37,677 nt of DNA from CAYMRB01 sp964392615 (GCA_964392615.1 CAYMRB010000035.1:1-37677); one strand, 5' to 3'; positions 1-9,341 are shown, counted from the stretch's first letter. Numbers and translations are program-made. The notes: generated from the letters alone by a model not told the origin.

Positions 1-2457
1 GGTCAAGACATGGCGGCGCAGTCCGGCGGGCAGGTCGGGATCGCGCGGCGGCGTCATGTCCATCACGATGCCGGCGCTGACCTCTCCCGACTCGATGACG
101 TGCTTCTGATAGAACAGATTCTCCGCCGCCGCGGTCGCCGAGCCCTCGAGAGTCATCGAGCGCATCCGCACCCACGGCGACCCGACCCGCACTCCGAGGC
201 TGAACCCCTGCACGGGCTGCGAGTTCGTCGCGACGATGCGGATCGGCACGCCCTTGGCGCCGGGCTCGACGCGCACGTCCTCGATCTCGTAAACCCACGT
301 CTCGCGGTCGGGAAACCACACGACCGTCGCCGAGGGGCCGACGCCCGGCGCCGCTGCCGACTTCGCGGTGACCGTGTAGCGCACCGGCCGCTTCGGAGCG
401 CGAAGGTCGATCCACTCGCGCTGCGATCCCGGCACGTCGGCTACTTTCACCCCGTCGCGCAGGATCTCGAATGCGTCGAGTGGTGTCGCGGCGAGAGCAT
501 CGGCGACGGCCCACTCGAGACGCGCGGCATCTCCTTGGCGCGAGCAGACCAGCGACAGCGGCTCCTCGCGGTCCTCCGGCGCCTCGACCGAGTCTCGATT
601 CGCCTCCGGTCGCGCCGGGGCGTCTCGATCGCGGACGACGATCGCGCCGACCTCCACCGGCGCCGAGGTCACGTCGAGCGAACCCGAGATCCGCAAAGTC
701 GCCTTCACGTCGCGCAGCGGCCACCGCCCCGCCGGCGCGTCGGACGCGATCCGCAGCACGAGCCGCGCCAGCAGTCGATCCGCGCCCGGCAGCACGACTC
801 CCGGATCGCTCGCGTCCGCGTCGGTCGCCTCCGGGAGCGCGCCGACGGTGAACGCGCCGTGGGCGCGCTCCTCGGTGAAAAACACGCGCGCCGCCGTCGT
901 CGCCCCTTCGGCGCGCACCGGTCGAGCGACGTCCTCCGGCAGGTCGTAGCGCAGCTCCCACATCCCGATCGGACAGAACAGGGTGGCTCGGATCGGGATC
1001 ACGACATCTTCGCCGCGCTCGGCTTCGATGTCGACCGCGACCGCAGGCTCGACTTCGGACGATTCCGGCCGAGCCGGCAAGCGGACGCCGAAGCTGCGGC
1101 GAACCCCATCGCTGGAGCTCCCTGTCGCGGCCGCGATCCTCGCGATGGCATCGGCGGCGAGAAACCGGACCATGCCGTTGTTCGCGCCGTCGTCCGACGC
1201 AACAGTCGCGTCGTGCAGTGCGAGAATCGCGGTGCGCGCCGGTGCGCCGATCTCGCCGAGCGCTTGCGCGCAGCCGGCCCGAACGAGCTCGGGAGCGTCC
1301 CGACCCGCGAGTGTCCGGGCGAGCTTCTCGACGGCCGGCTCGCCGAGCATGCAGAGCTCTCCCACAGCGAGGCTCCAAGTCGCGGCGTCCTCGAGGAGGC
1401 GAAGCGCGAGCGGAACAGCGGAAGCGCGGAGCGGGGCGAGCACCTCTAATGCGGCCGTCCGCACACGGCGGGAGGGAGCGACGAGAAGCGCGCTAAGAAG
1501 CTCGACGGGCGGCCGCTCAGGCCCGCCGTCGAACGCCACCTCATGCCAGCGCTTCAGAGTCTCCAGTCGCACGATGGCATGAGTGTCACGCAGCGCCTTC
1601 TCGAGGGCCGCCACGTTCCCTTGCGCCGCGAGGGCCGCGACCGCCTGCACGCGAATCTGCGGCGCAGGGTCGTCGAGGAACTGCGACCAGTGCACGTCGG
1701 GGAGATCGTCGACAAACCCGAGCGCCGCACCGCGCACCAACGGATCGGGATCCTCCAGCGCGGCTTCGGCGGCCGCGCGGATCCGCGTGGCGTGCTCGCC
1801 CGACGTCACTCGACTGCGGAGCTGCGCCAACAACCTCAGCGCGCCGGATCGCGACCACGGCGAACGCTCGTCGACGCTGTCGAGGAGCGCCGGCACGGCG
1901 GCGGCGCCGAGCGACTGCAGCGCCCGTATCGCCGCGGTGCGCAGGTCGCTGCGCTTGGTGCCGAGTAGAACGACGAGCGGCGCAGCGCCGTGGGGGCCGG
2001 TCGTCTGCAGCCCGCGAATGGCCGCCATAGCGGTGAGCGAATCGGCGCCGCGCGACAGGCGGGCGAAAAGCGCCGCGCGCTGCTCCGGCGCGGCGGTGCA
2101 CTCCGCGAGACCACGAACCGTGCGTACACGCGTCGCCAGGTCCGCATCCTCCAGCGCGTTCTCCATCGCGGTGCGAGCGCGGTCGCCGAACGCGAGAAGC
2201 GCGTCCGTCGCTTCGGCGGCTCCAGGTTCCGCCGAGAGCCATAGCTCGACCAGACGCGGCACCGCGGGCCCGTAGCGCCGAGAGCCCAGCTCCGTGGCGG
2301 CGAGGGCGCGCTCGGCCGGGTCGTCACTGTCGAGCCGGCGCAACCACCACCGGGCGCTGATCTCGTCGATCAGGAACGGCACGGAGATCGCGACGACTGC
2401 GAGACCGATCGCCACCGTCCAGCCGGCGATGTGTCGCTTCGTCCTCATCGTATCCAT
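1..2457 (-). CDS. Membrane-anchored HEAT-repeat protein with C-terminal Fn3-like and cohesin-like regions (3' end off the window)
   Basis: The minus frame is open from the ATG at 2457 (alternative ATG at 2448) to the window edge, giving 819 visible residues. Residues about 8-28 form one hydrophobic segment (WTVAIGLAVVAISVPFLI), a signal anchor. The next roughly 430 residues are alanine/leucine-rich alpha-hairpins in the HEAT/PBS-lyase style, with recurring units such as DPDPLVRGAALGFVDDLPD and DPAPQIRVQAVAALAAQGN. HEAT repeats are protein-interaction scaffolds. After a beta-rich stretch comes a segment resembling fibronectin type III (FEILRDGVKVADVPG ... VRYTVTAKS). The last part (SGEVSAGIVMDMTPPRDPDL) resembles cohesin-like regions of planctomycete surface proteins. 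The domain order suggests an envelope protein whose HEAT scaffold faces the periplasm. No enzyme motif is visible. HEAT is confident; the C-terminal assignments are weaker. Confidence 0.8.
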   Translation of the reverse strand, partial: MDTMRTKRHIAGWTVAIGLAVVAISVPFLIDEISARWWLRRLDSDDPAERALAATELGSRRYGPAVPRLVELWLSAEPGAAEATDALLAFGDRARTAMENALEDADLATRVRTVRGLAECTAAPEQRAALFARLSRGADSLTAMAAIRGLQTTGPHGAAPLVVLLGTKRSDLRTAAIRALQSLGAAAVPALLDSVDERSPWSRSGALRLLAQLRSRVTSGEHATRIRAAAEAALEDPDPLVRGAALGFVDDLPDVHWSQFLDDPAPQIRVQAVAALAAQGNVAALEKALRDTHAIVRLETLKRWHEVAFDGGPERPPVELLSALLVAPSRRVRTAALEVLAPLRASAVPLALRLLEDAATWSLAVGELCMLGEPAVEKLARTLAGRDAPELVRAGCAQALGEIGAPARTAILALHDATVASDDGANNGMVRFLAADAIARIAAATGSSSDGVRRSFGVRLPARPESSEVEPAVAVDIEAERGEDVVIPIRATLFCPIGMWELRYDLPEDVARPVRAEGATTAARVFFTEERAHGAFTVGALPEATDADASDPGVVLPGADRLLARLVLRIASDAPAGRWPLRDVKATLRISGSLDVTSAPVEVGAIVVRDRDAPARPEANRDSVEAPEDREEPLSLVCSRQGDAARLEWAVADALAATPLDAFEILRDGVKVADVPGSQREWIDLRAPKRPVRYTVTAKSAAAPGVGPSATVVWFPDRETWVYEIEDVRVEPGAKGVPIRIVATNSQPVQGFSLGVRVGSPWVRMRSMTLEGSATAAAENLFYQKHVIESGEVSAGIVMDMTPPRDPDLPAGLRRHVLT

Positions 2458-2493
2458 CCTACCCGCAGCGCGGCGACGCGACCGCACGGCATC

Positions 2494-2522
2494 TTGACTT
2501 GTGCTCCCACGCCGCCGATTCT
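2494..2522 (+). promoter_or_regulatory. Weak sigma70-like promoter candidate for the FG-GAP gene
   Basis: TTGACT at 2494-2499 and GATTCT at 2517-2522 are separated by 17 bp. The -35 box is good but the -10 box is poor. It lies about 57 bp before the downstream start and after the divergent HEAT gene. Confidence 0.25.
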
Positions 2523-2531
2523 GCCGGTTGA

Positions 2532-2550
2532 AAGTCCGTTGAGGAACGGA
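2532..2550 (+). repeat. Degenerate copy of the dispersed 19-bp repeat
   Basis: AAGTCCGTTGAGGAACGGA resembles the intergenic 19-mer CAGTCCGTTGAAGAAGGGC seen intact at 3850 and 34665. Here it lies in the space upstream of the FG-GAP gene. It is the weakest member of the set and could be chance. Confidence 0.35.
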
Positions 2551-2578
2551 ACGTGATCGCAGCCACCGGAGGTCCGAC

Positions 2579-3811
2579 ATGAACGAGTTCCGCCTGTACG
2601 TTCTCATCGTTTCATTCGCGTGCGCGGCGACCTGCCTGGCGGCCGCCCCGGTTCCACACGAGGCTGCGGCGGACACGGCCAAACCCGCGAAGACCGCCGT
2701 GAAATTCGCGACGCATCGCATCGGCACCTATCGCGGTGAGACGTGCGGCGTCGGAGACTTCGATGGCGACGGTAAGCTGGACATCGTCGCGGGCGAGTTT
2801 CTGTACCTCGCGCCCGATTGGAAGCCGCGCAAGATCCGCTCGATCAAGAGCGATATCAAGGAGAATGGCAACGGCTACAATTGGGACTTCATGAACGCGC
2901 CGCTCGACGTCGACGGGGACGGGCGCCTCGACGTCGTGTCGTGCTCGTGGCATGGCAAGCAGATCGAGTGGTATCGCAACACCGGAGCCGCCGGCGGACT
3001 GTGGCCGGTGACGGTCACCTGGAAGAACGGCAACTACGAGTGCGGCGAGCTGATGGACGTCGACGGGGACGGCGAGGAGGACGACATCGTTCCCGCCGTG
3101 ACCGGGACGACCTGGTACGAGCTCATGCCCGCGACCGCCGCGAGTCCCGGCAAGCTCGTGCGTCACGTCGTCGGCGCGAAGAAGCACCCCTGGGGTGTCG
3201 GGGTCGGCGACGTCAACGGCGACGGTCGCCCCGACTTCCTGCGGCCGAACGCGTGGTACGAGGCGCCGAAGGACCCGCGCGCGGGGAAGTGGATACCACA
3301 CCCGCTGGCGGTCGGCAGCCTGAGGGAAGGGAAGGCGGATCACACGCCGCAGATCCTCGTGCACGATGTCGACGGCGACGGGCTCAACGACATCATCACG
3401 AGCTCGGCCCACAAGTACGGCATCTTCTGGTACGAGCAGATCGCCACGAAGCCGCACCCGCGCTGGAAGCAGCATCTCATCGACAAGTCGTGGAGCCAGG
3501 CGCACAGCTTGACGCTCGCCGACCTCGACGGAGACGGCGATCTCGACCTCGTGACGGGCAAGCGCTTTCGAGCGCACAACGGGAACGATCCCGGCGGCAA
3601 GGATCCGTCCGGCGTCTGGTGGTACGAGTTCTCGCGCGACGGCGAACCGAAGTGGACGCGTCACGTCGTGTCCTTCGGGGAAGGCATCGGCTCGGGCCTC
3701 ACGTTGCCGGTCGTCGATCTCGACGGGGACGGCGATCTGGACCTGATCGTCACCGGGAAGTGGGGCGGACCGGTCTGGTTCGAGAATCTGCTGAAGTCGC
3801 CGCAACGCTGA
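2579..3811 (+). CDS. Secreted FG-GAP/VCBS repeat protein
   Basis: 410 residues. The N-terminus is a signal peptide (LYVLIVSFACAATCLAAA, cleavage near residue 22). The rest is a calcium-binding beta-propeller of the FG-GAP/VCBS type. Seven Asp-rich loops are visible: DFDGDGKLDIV, DVDGDGRLDVV, DVDGDGEEDDIV, DVNGDGRPDFL, DVDGDGLNDII, DLDGDGDLDLVTG and DLDGDGDLDLIVTG. Each is followed by a WYE or WFEN strand (blade edge). Seven blades match a complete propeller, so the protein looks intact. A strong ribosome site (GGAGG, 2568-2572) lies 8 bases before the ATG and fixes the start. These proteins are usually extracellular and often bind carbohydrate or mediate surface contact. No catalytic residues are recognisable, and the ligand cannot be predicted. 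Confidence 0.9.
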   Translation: MNEFRLYVLIVSFACAATCLAAAPVPHEAAADTAKPAKTAVKFATHRIGTYRGETCGVGDFDGDGKLDIVAGEFLYLAPDWKPRKIRSIKSDIKENGNGYNWDFMNAPLDVDGDGRLDVVSCSWHGKQIEWYRNTGAAGGLWPVTVTWKNGNYECGELMDVDGDGEEDDIVPAVTGTTWYELMPATAASPGKLVRHVVGAKKHPWGVGVGDVNGDGRPDFLRPNAWYEAPKDPRAGKWIPHPLAVGSLREGKADHTPQILVHDVDGDGLNDIITSSAHKYGIFWYEQIATKPHPRWKQHLIDKSWSQAHSLTLADLDGDGDLDLVTGKRFRAHNGNDPGGKDPSGVWWYEFSRDGEPKWTRHVVSFGEGIGSGLTLPVVDLDGDGDLDLIVTGKWGGPVWFENLLKSPQR

Positions 3812-3834
3812 GCGAGGCGGAGTGACGCGGCTGG

Positions 3835-3868
3835 GCCGGCGACCGTCGGCAGTCCGTTGAAGAAGGGC
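3835..3868 (+). repeat. Intergenic hairpin followed by an intact copy of the 19-bp repeat
   Basis: GCCGGC-GACC-GTCGGC (3835-3850) can form a 6-bp stem with one G-U pair, 23 bases after the FG-GAP stop codon. The repeat CAGTCCGTTGAAGAAGGGC follows at 3850-3868, and a T6 run is found at about 3881. The hairpin may help terminate transcription, although the T-run is too distant for a classical intrinsic terminator. The 19-mer is identical to the copy at 34665-34683. Confidence 0.6.
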
Positions 3869-4008
3869 CGCGCCGGATCGCTTTTTTGGCCAGGCTGTCA
3901 GGTTAGCAAGGACGGTCAAGCACGCCCGTGCGCATCCGGTTAGATTGCCTCGAGTCGGCGGGACCGGCGGCACCCGTGCCTCCGCGACCCGCGGACCGGG
4001 ACGCGACG

Positions 4009-4911
4009 ATGAAACCGGAAACACGCGACGATTACCACGAGCGGATGCTGCTGGTCCTGCTCTACATCCAGCAGCACCTCGACCGGCCCCTGGAGCTGTC
4101 GGAGCTGGCCGGCGTGGCCAACTTCTCGGTCTACCACTTCCACCGCATGTTCACCGGCATGATGGGCGAATCGGTGCAGGCCCACGTGCGCCGGCTGCGG
4201 CTGGAGCGGGCGGCCGCACGCCTGCGCGGCACGGACGCGTCGGTGATCCAGATCGCCCTCGAGGCCGGATTCGAGAGCCACGCCGCGTTCTCCCGTGCGT
4301 TCAAGAAGCAGACCGGCAGCTCGCCCACCGAGTGGCGCAAGAGCACCCGGCGCTGCGATCTGGGACCGTCGCCCACGGGTGTGCGGTACGGCGCCTCCTG
4401 CGAGATCGAGTCCTTCACCCCCTTGACCGACGGAGGTCGCAGCATGAAAGTCAAGATCGTCCGACTCGAAGCCCGCAAGGTCGCCTTCGTACGCCACGTG
4501 GGCCCCTACACGGAATGCGGTCAGGCCTGGGGCAGGCTGTGCGGCACCCTCGGGCCCCGGGGCCTGCTGGCCGGCGCGACGTGCATCGGCCTGAGCCATG
4601 ACGACCCGAAGATCACGCCGCCGGAACGCCTGCGCTACGACGCCTGCGCCACAGTGCCAGCCGATTTCGAGCCCGCGGGCGAGGTCGGAGTGCAGGAGCT
4701 ACCCGCCGGTCGCTACGCCGTGACCACTCACCGCGGCCCGTACGAAGGGCTGAAGGACACGTACGAGCTGCTCTTCGGCCAGTGGATGCCGACAAACCAC
4801 GAGACGATGGTCGATGGGCCGAGCCAGGAGCACTACCTGAACGACCCCACGTCCACCCCGCCGGAGGAGCTGTTGACGGACATCTACATCCGCCTCGAAG
4901 ACGGGCGGTGA
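4009..4911 (+). CDS. AraC-family regulator with GyrI-like effector-binding domain
   Basis: 301 residues starting MKPETRDDYHERML. Residues about 10-110 are a double helix-turn-helix of the AraC/XylS type (LELSELAGVANFSVYHFHRM ... IQIALEAGFESHAAFSRAFKK), which binds DNA as two tandem HTH motifs. Residues about 145-298 are a GyrI-like/AraE_B small-molecule-binding domain (MKVKIVRLEARKVAFVRHVG ... GRYAVTTHRGPYEGL). This is the SoxS/Rob-like arrangement, usually a cytosolic sensor of hydrophobic or toxic compounds. The frame stays open upstream to a GTG at 3928, but the ATG at 4009 matches the usual family N-terminus and is preferred. It ends 26 bases from the convergent oxidoreductase gene. Its targets are unknown. 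Confidence 0.92.
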   Translation: MKPETRDDYHERMLLVLLYIQQHLDRPLELSELAGVANFSVYHFHRMFTGMMGESVQAHVRRLRLERAAARLRGTDASVIQIALEAGFESHAAFSRAFKKQTGSSPTEWRKSTRRCDLGPSPTGVRYGASCEIESFTPLTDGGRSMKVKIVRLEARKVAFVRHVGPYTECGQAWGRLCGTLGPRGLLAGATCIGLSHDDPKITPPERLRYDACATVPADFEPAGEVGVQELPAGRYAVTTHRGPYEGLKDTYELLFGQWMPTNHETMVDGPSQEHYLNDPTSTPPEELLTDIYIRLEDGR

Positions 4912-4937
4912 CAGCAGGGTTCGACGAGGCGGTGTGA

Positions 4938-6011
4938 CTACTGGCCGAGGACGACGGCCTCGCCGCTCTCGGCGCTCGCGTAGATCGCGTCGAGAATCTC
5001 CTGGGCGACGAGCGCGTCCTCGCCGGTCGAGGGATGCGGGACGTCCTCGACGAGGCTCTCGACGAGGCTGTACATCGACGTGCGCTCGTCGGGGAACGGT
5101 GGATGGAAGCGCTGGTCGATGAGGTCGGCGCCGCGGCTTCCTGTGTGGGCGTGCTCGGAGTAGATCTCGGCCTCGAGGTCGTACCCCTCTCCGACGTTCC
5201 GGTGCACGAGCCCGCCGCGCGCGCCGAGGATGCGGGTCTCCATGATCTCGTGCTCGCCGATGTGGGCGGCCCACGAGGCTTCGAGGACGAGCGTCGCGCC
5301 GTTCTCGAAGCGGATCATGGCGCACGCGAGGTCCTCGACGTCGAGAGGGACGCCGTGACGCGAGGCGGCCTCTTGCGCTCGATGGTCGTAGGTCGCCCCG
5401 AGGACCACGGTCGGCTTCGGCTGGCCCATGAGCCAGAGAGCGAGATCGAGGCGATGCACGCCGAGGTCGACCAGAGGCCCGCCGCCCGCGCGCGCCTTGC
5501 GTCCGAACCACTCGCCCAGGCCGAAGTGGGCGGACGGGATGCCGCGCCGGCGGTGCCAGACGCTGCGCGCGAAGTAGACGTCGCCGATGGCGCCATCGTC
5601 GATCCGCCGACGCAGCGCCGGGCCGGGCTCTCGAAAGCGAAAGATGAAGTTGACGGCCAGCCGCCGATCGACGGCCTGCGCCTTGGCGACCATCTTGCGT
5701 CCTTCGATGGCGGTCAAGCCGATCGGCTTCTCGCAGAGGACGTGACAACCCGCTTCCAGCGCGTCGACCGTCATCGGCAGGTGAAGGAAGTTGGGCGTCG
5801 CGACGCTGACGATGTCGAGCTTCTCGGCGTCGAGCATCTCGCGGTAATCGGTGTAGCGTCCCGCAACCTCGTAGCGCGTCGCGCGGCGCTCGAGGAGGTC
5901 CTCGTCGAGGTCGACCAACGCCACGACCTCGGCCGCGGGGTGCGCGCGGTACCCCTCGATGTGGTGGCGGCCGATGCCCAGACCGATGACGCCGACGCGA
6001 AGCTTGTCCAT
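4938..6011 (-). CDS. Gfo/Idh/MocA-family NAD(P)-dependent oxidoreductase
   Basis: 357 residues from the ATG at 6011, preceded by GAGGA about 11 bases upstream. The N-terminus is a Rossmann fold with the dinucleotide loop VGVIGLGIGRHH, then the family signature CEKPIG near residue 95. The C-terminal alpha/beta domain holds the substrate pocket motif GGPLVDLGVHRLDLALWL; Asp and His of DLGVHRLD occupy the usual catalytic position. Members oxidise or epimerise sugars, inositols and related polyols, and planctomycetes carry many paralogues. The start lies 13 bases after the feoB stop, so the two genes are probably co-transcribed. The substrate cannot be read from sequence, and the link with iron uptake may be incidental. 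Confidence 0.93.
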   Translation of the reverse strand: MDKLRVGVIGLGIGRHHIEGYRAHPAAEVVALVDLDEDLLERRATRYEVAGRYTDYREMLDAEKLDIVSVATPNFLHLPMTVDALEAGCHVLCEKPIGLTAIEGRKMVAKAQAVDRRLAVNFIFRFREPGPALRRRIDDGAIGDVYFARSVWHRRRGIPSAHFGLGEWFGRKARAGGGPLVDLGVHRLDLALWLMGQPKPTVVLGATYDHRAQEAASRHGVPLDVEDLACAMIRFENGATLVLEASWAAHIGEHEIMETRILGARGGLVHRNVGEGYDLEAEIYSEHAHTGSRGADLIDQRFHPPFPDERTSMYSLVESLVEDVPHPSTGEDALVAQEILDAIYASAESGEAVVLGQ

Positions 6012-6024
6012 CACGCGTGAATCC

Positions 6025-8295
6025 TCAGGAAACGATGGCTCTCCAGACAGCAGCTGTCGTGGCGCACAGACCGAGGCCGAGCACGACCGGCAGCAAGCTC
6101 GCGACGAGCGCCCAGCGCACGCTGCGCGTCTCCTTCCAGATCGTGTAGATCGTCGTCGAGCACGGGTTGTGCACGAGGCTGAACAGCATCACGTTGACCG
6201 CCGTCAGCGCGGTCCAGCCTCCGGCACGCAATAGCCGCTCCGTCGCGGACGCGCTCTCGAGCTCGAACATCACGCCGGTGCCGGCGCCGACGTCCGCCAC
6301 TCCGGCGGTGAGCACGGTCAGCATCAACACCGTCGGGACGACGATCTCGTTCGCCGGCACAGCGATGACGTACGCCAGCAAGATCACGCCGTTCAACCCG
6401 ATGAAGAACGCGAAGGGGTCGAGCCACTCGATGCAATGCCCGGCGAGGCTCACGTCACCGACTTCGACATTCCCCAGCAGCCAGATCGCCGCTCCCGCCG
6501 GCGCGGCGAACACGACGGCGCGCCACAACACGAACAGCGTTCGGTCGATCAGCGACGTGTAGATGGTCTGCAGCAGCCGCGGCGATCGGTAGGGCGGCAG
6601 CTCGAGGGCGAAGTACGAGGCCTCGCCCCGCAGCACCGTCCGCGATAGGACCCACGACACTGCGAACGTGATCCCGACTCCCAGCAGCGCGACTCCCAAC
6701 ACGGCGCCGGCGCCGACGAGACCGGCCAAATGCGCCGGCACGAGGCCGCCCAGGAAGATCGACGCGACGAGGATCTGAGTCGGCCACCGCCCGTTGCAGA
6801 GCACGAAGTTGTTCGTGATGATCGCGATCAACCGCTCGCGCGGGCTCTCGATCACGCGCGCCGCGATGACCCCCGCGGCGTTGCAGCCGAAGCCCATGCT
6901 CATCGTCAGCGCCTGCTTGCCGTTGCCGCCCACCCGCTTGAACAGGTGGTCGAGATTGAACGCGACGCGCGGCAGATAGCCAAAGTCCTCGAGCAGCGTG
7001 AACAGGGGGAAGAAGATCGCCATCGGCGGCAACATGACGCTGACGACCCACGCGGTCGACAGGTAGATGCCGTCGAAGAGGAGACCGTCGAGCCACCACG
7101 GCATGCCGATCCACGCCGCGAAGCTCCCGAGCGCCGGATGGATCGTGTCGATCAGAAGCGATGCGAGCCAGCCGGACGGGACATTCGCTCCCTCGACTGT
7201 CATCCACAACACGAGCCCCAGGAGGAGGATCATGATAGGGATGCCCGTGCGGCGATCGGTGAGCACCCGATCCAGCGCGCGGTTGAACCGCGCCGCGCGC
7301 GTCGTCCCGGATCGGAACGTCGTCGCGGCCGAAGCGATGCGCACCGCGTCGGCGTAGATCGACTCCATGAGCTCGCGATGGAAGTCGCGACCGATCTCCC
7401 AGCGCAGCGCGGACGCTTCGTCGATGATCCGCCGCGCGCTCGCCTCATCGACGCTGGTCGTCGCCCCGTTTGCCTCGGCGCCCTCGGCGCCCTCGGCGAG
7501 CTCGCCATGCGCGCCGCTGTGGCCGAGGTCTCCGCGCAGGACGGCCTCGCGCACGTGCTCGTCACCATCGAGAAGGCGCAGCGCGACCCACTCGCGATTC
7601 GGTAGATCCGGATACACCCCGTCGAGGTGTTTCGCGACGAGGCCGACCGCTCGTTCCAGCGCCGGCGAGCGCTGCTCGATGCGGTGAGGCTGCGAGACGA
7701 CCTCGCCACACGCGACGCCTCGGATCGCCGCGAGCAGATCGGGAATGCCCTGACGACTGCGGGCAGCCGTGGCGACGACCGGCACTCCGAGGTCGCGCGA
7801 CAGACGCGCGGCGTCGATCTCGATGCCGTGGTTCTCGGCCTCGTCGATCAGGTTGAGGCAGACGACGACGCGATCCGTGATCGCGAGCACCTGAAGCACC
7901 AGGTTCAGGTTGCGCTCGAGGCGCGTCGCGTCGACGACGATCACCGTCACGTCGGGTCGACCGAACAGGATGAAGTCGCGCGCGACCTCCTCATCATGGC
8001 TCGCGGAGAGCAACGAGTAGGTTCCCGGCAAGTCGACGAGCTTGTAGCGTCGATCGTCGAGCGAGAACCCGCCTTCCGCGCGCGTCACGGTCTTGCCCGG
8101 CCAATTGCCGGTGTGCTGCCGCAGGCCGGTCAGCGCGTTGAACACGGTGCTCTTGCCCGTATTCGGGTTTCCGGCGAGCGCCACGACATGGTTCCAGCCC
8201 GTCGTGTCCAGACCGAGTCGGACGAGCGGGGAGCACGAGGTCGACGCGCCGCAATCCTGGCACCCCGCCTGCCGCTCGTGCGCTCGTCTCAACAT
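6025..8295 (-). CDS. feoB: Ferrous iron transporter FeoB
   Basis: 756 residues. A short Cys-bearing N-terminal extension (CQDCGASTSC) precedes the cytosolic G domain: P-loop GNPNTGKS (residues 42-49), switch II DLPGTYS (88-94) and G4 NLID (148-151). A helical linker follows, then a polytopic membrane part of about eight or more segments with two FeoB gate repeats (GFGCNAAGVIAARVIESPRE; later VMLFSLVHNPCSTTIYTIWK). FeoB imports Fe2+ across the inner membrane. The P-loop has Thr where Val is usual. The start overlaps the end of the DtxR-FeoA gene by 7 bases, indicating translational coupling. No separate feoA is present; FeoA-like sequence is fused to the regulator upstream. Length and motifs are complete. 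Confidence 0.97.
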   Translation of the reverse strand: MLRRAHERQAGCQDCGASTSCSPLVRLGLDTTGWNHVVALAGNPNTGKSTVFNALTGLRQHTGNWPGKTVTRAEGGFSLDDRRYKLVDLPGTYSLLSASHDEEVARDFILFGRPDVTVIVVDATRLERNLNLVLQVLAITDRVVVCLNLIDEAENHGIEIDAARLSRDLGVPVVATAARSRQGIPDLLAAIRGVACGEVVSQPHRIEQRSPALERAVGLVAKHLDGVYPDLPNREWVALRLLDGDEHVREAVLRGDLGHSGAHGELAEGAEGAEANGATTSVDEASARRIIDEASALRWEIGRDFHRELMESIYADAVRIASAATTFRSGTTRAARFNRALDRVLTDRRTGIPIMILLLGLVLWMTVEGANVPSGWLASLLIDTIHPALGSFAAWIGMPWWLDGLLFDGIYLSTAWVVSVMLPPMAIFFPLFTLLEDFGYLPRVAFNLDHLFKRVGGNGKQALTMSMGFGCNAAGVIAARVIESPRERLIAIITNNFVLCNGRWPTQILVASIFLGGLVPAHLAGLVGAGAVLGVALLGVGITFAVSWVLSRTVLRGEASYFALELPPYRSPRLLQTIYTSLIDRTLFVLWRAVVFAAPAGAAIWLLGNVEVGDVSLAGHCIEWLDPFAFFIGLNGVILLAYVIAVPANEIVVPTVLMLTVLTAGVADVGAGTGVMFELESASATERLLRAGGWTALTAVNVMLFSLVHNPCSTTIYTIWKETRSVRWALVASLLPVVLGLGLCATTAAVWRAIVS

Positions 8296-9341
8296 GCGAC
8301 CCGGCCCTCGTCGTCATCGTCGGCGGATCGTCGGTCCACGACGAAGATCTGCTCGCTGTCTTCCGCACGCAGCGCGATGAGCGCGGCCCGGATGCGATAC
8401 GCCGTCGGCTCGCCGCCGGGCGAACGGAACTCCACGCCGACGTGCGCACCGGGAACGAAGCCCAGATCGAGCAATCGCCGCATCTGGGCGCCTCGACACT
8501 CGCGCGAGAGACGCAAGACGTCGGCGCACTCCCCCGGATCGAGCTCGGAGAGGCGATCCGTCGAGACGTTCTCCTTCGGCTCCGCCTCGACCGGCACCAC
8601 CGTCAGATTCGCTGCGACGACGGGGGCCAACACGATGTCCTCGCCTCGCGCGTCCAGCCGAATCCGATCGCCGTCGGCCTCGACGACGTGAAGCCGCAGA
8701 CCGGGAACGATCCGCTGGGCGACGAGCTGGGCGTAGATCGCTGCGGGCTCGTCCTCGACGTGTACCACGACGACGGTCTGCCCCTCGACAGCCGACGACA
8801 GAGGCCGCCCGCGCGCGGGCTCGATGTCGCCGTCCGGCGTCGGAATCGGGTCGCCGTGCGGATCGTAGCGCGGGTGCCCCAACCTCGCGGCGAGCCGCTC
8901 GACCTCGTCCGACGACAGCGTGTGCTCCCGGCGATCCGCCTCGTCGTGCCAGTCCCGCGGCGGCACGCCGGTCTGCTCCGCCAGGTACTGCTCCCACAGT
9001 CGGTGCACGCGGATGACGCGCAACGCGTCGCCGCGACCGTCCGGCGTCAGCTCGAGGCCGCGTTCGGCGCTGCGCGCAAGGCGCAGGTCCTCGAGACGTG
9101 CGGCGAGCTCGGACGCGCGCGCACTCGTGATCGCGAGCGCGCCGGCCAGGCTCTCGACGGTCGCCGTGCGCGCCTTGTACTCGCAGTCGTAGAGGTGCTT
9201 CAGCGCGTCCTCGACCCGCGCGCGCTCGCGCGCCCGCAGCAGCCCGGCGACACGCCACCACAGACCGGCGTCAGGCCAGAACACGATGGCCAGGACGCCC
9301 AGTACTCCGCCGAGCACCAGGAGCGTTCCGATAGCGTCCAT
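8289..9341 (-). CDS. Membrane-anchored DtxR-family metalloregulator fused to FeoA-like domains
   Basis: 350 residues. Residues about 5-24 are a strong membrane segment (IGTLLVLGGVLGVLAIVFWP). Next come a winged helix (about 38-105; TVESLAGALAITSARASELA) and the DtxR metal/dimer domain (HRLWEQYLAEQTG ... WHDEADRREHTLSSDEVERL). Compared with DtxR, the ligands His79, Glu83, His98, Glu105 and His106 have counterparts, while Cys102 is Asp. The C-terminal 160 residues contain two SH3-like segments, the last one FeoA-like (RRLLDLGFVPGAHVGVEFRS). The protein should sense Fe2+ or Mn2+ and repress the downstream feoB, with which it overlaps by 7 bases. A DNA-binding repressor tethered to the membrane is unusual. 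The alternative start is GTG at 9344; losing the anchor would need a start further inside. Confidence 0.9.
   Translation of the reverse strand: MDAIGTLLVLGGVLGVLAIVFWPDAGLWWRVAGLLRARERARVEDALKHLYDCEYKARTATVESLAGALAITSARASELAARLEDLRLARSAERGLELTPDGRGDALRVIRVHRLWEQYLAEQTGVPPRDWHDEADRREHTLSSDEVERLAARLGHPRYDPHGDPIPTPDGDIEPARGRPLSSAVEGQTVVVVHVEDEPAAIYAQLVAQRIVPGLRLHVVEADGDRIRLDARGEDIVLAPVVAANLTVVPVEAEPKENVSTDRLSELDPGECADVLRLSRECRGAQMRRLLDLGFVPGAHVGVEFRSPGGEPTAYRIRAALIALRAEDSEQIFVVDRRSADDDDEGRVAC

Noticed and set aside
10..1449. Long plus-strand open frame opposite the HEAT gene
   Set aside because: Its protein is Arg/His-rich with no family features, while the minus strand encodes a coherent HEAT protein. 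High GC keeps antisense frames open.
2612..4024. 470-codon minus-strand open frame
   Set aside because: Antisense to the FG-GAP propeller gene, whose repeats and ribosome site are clear.
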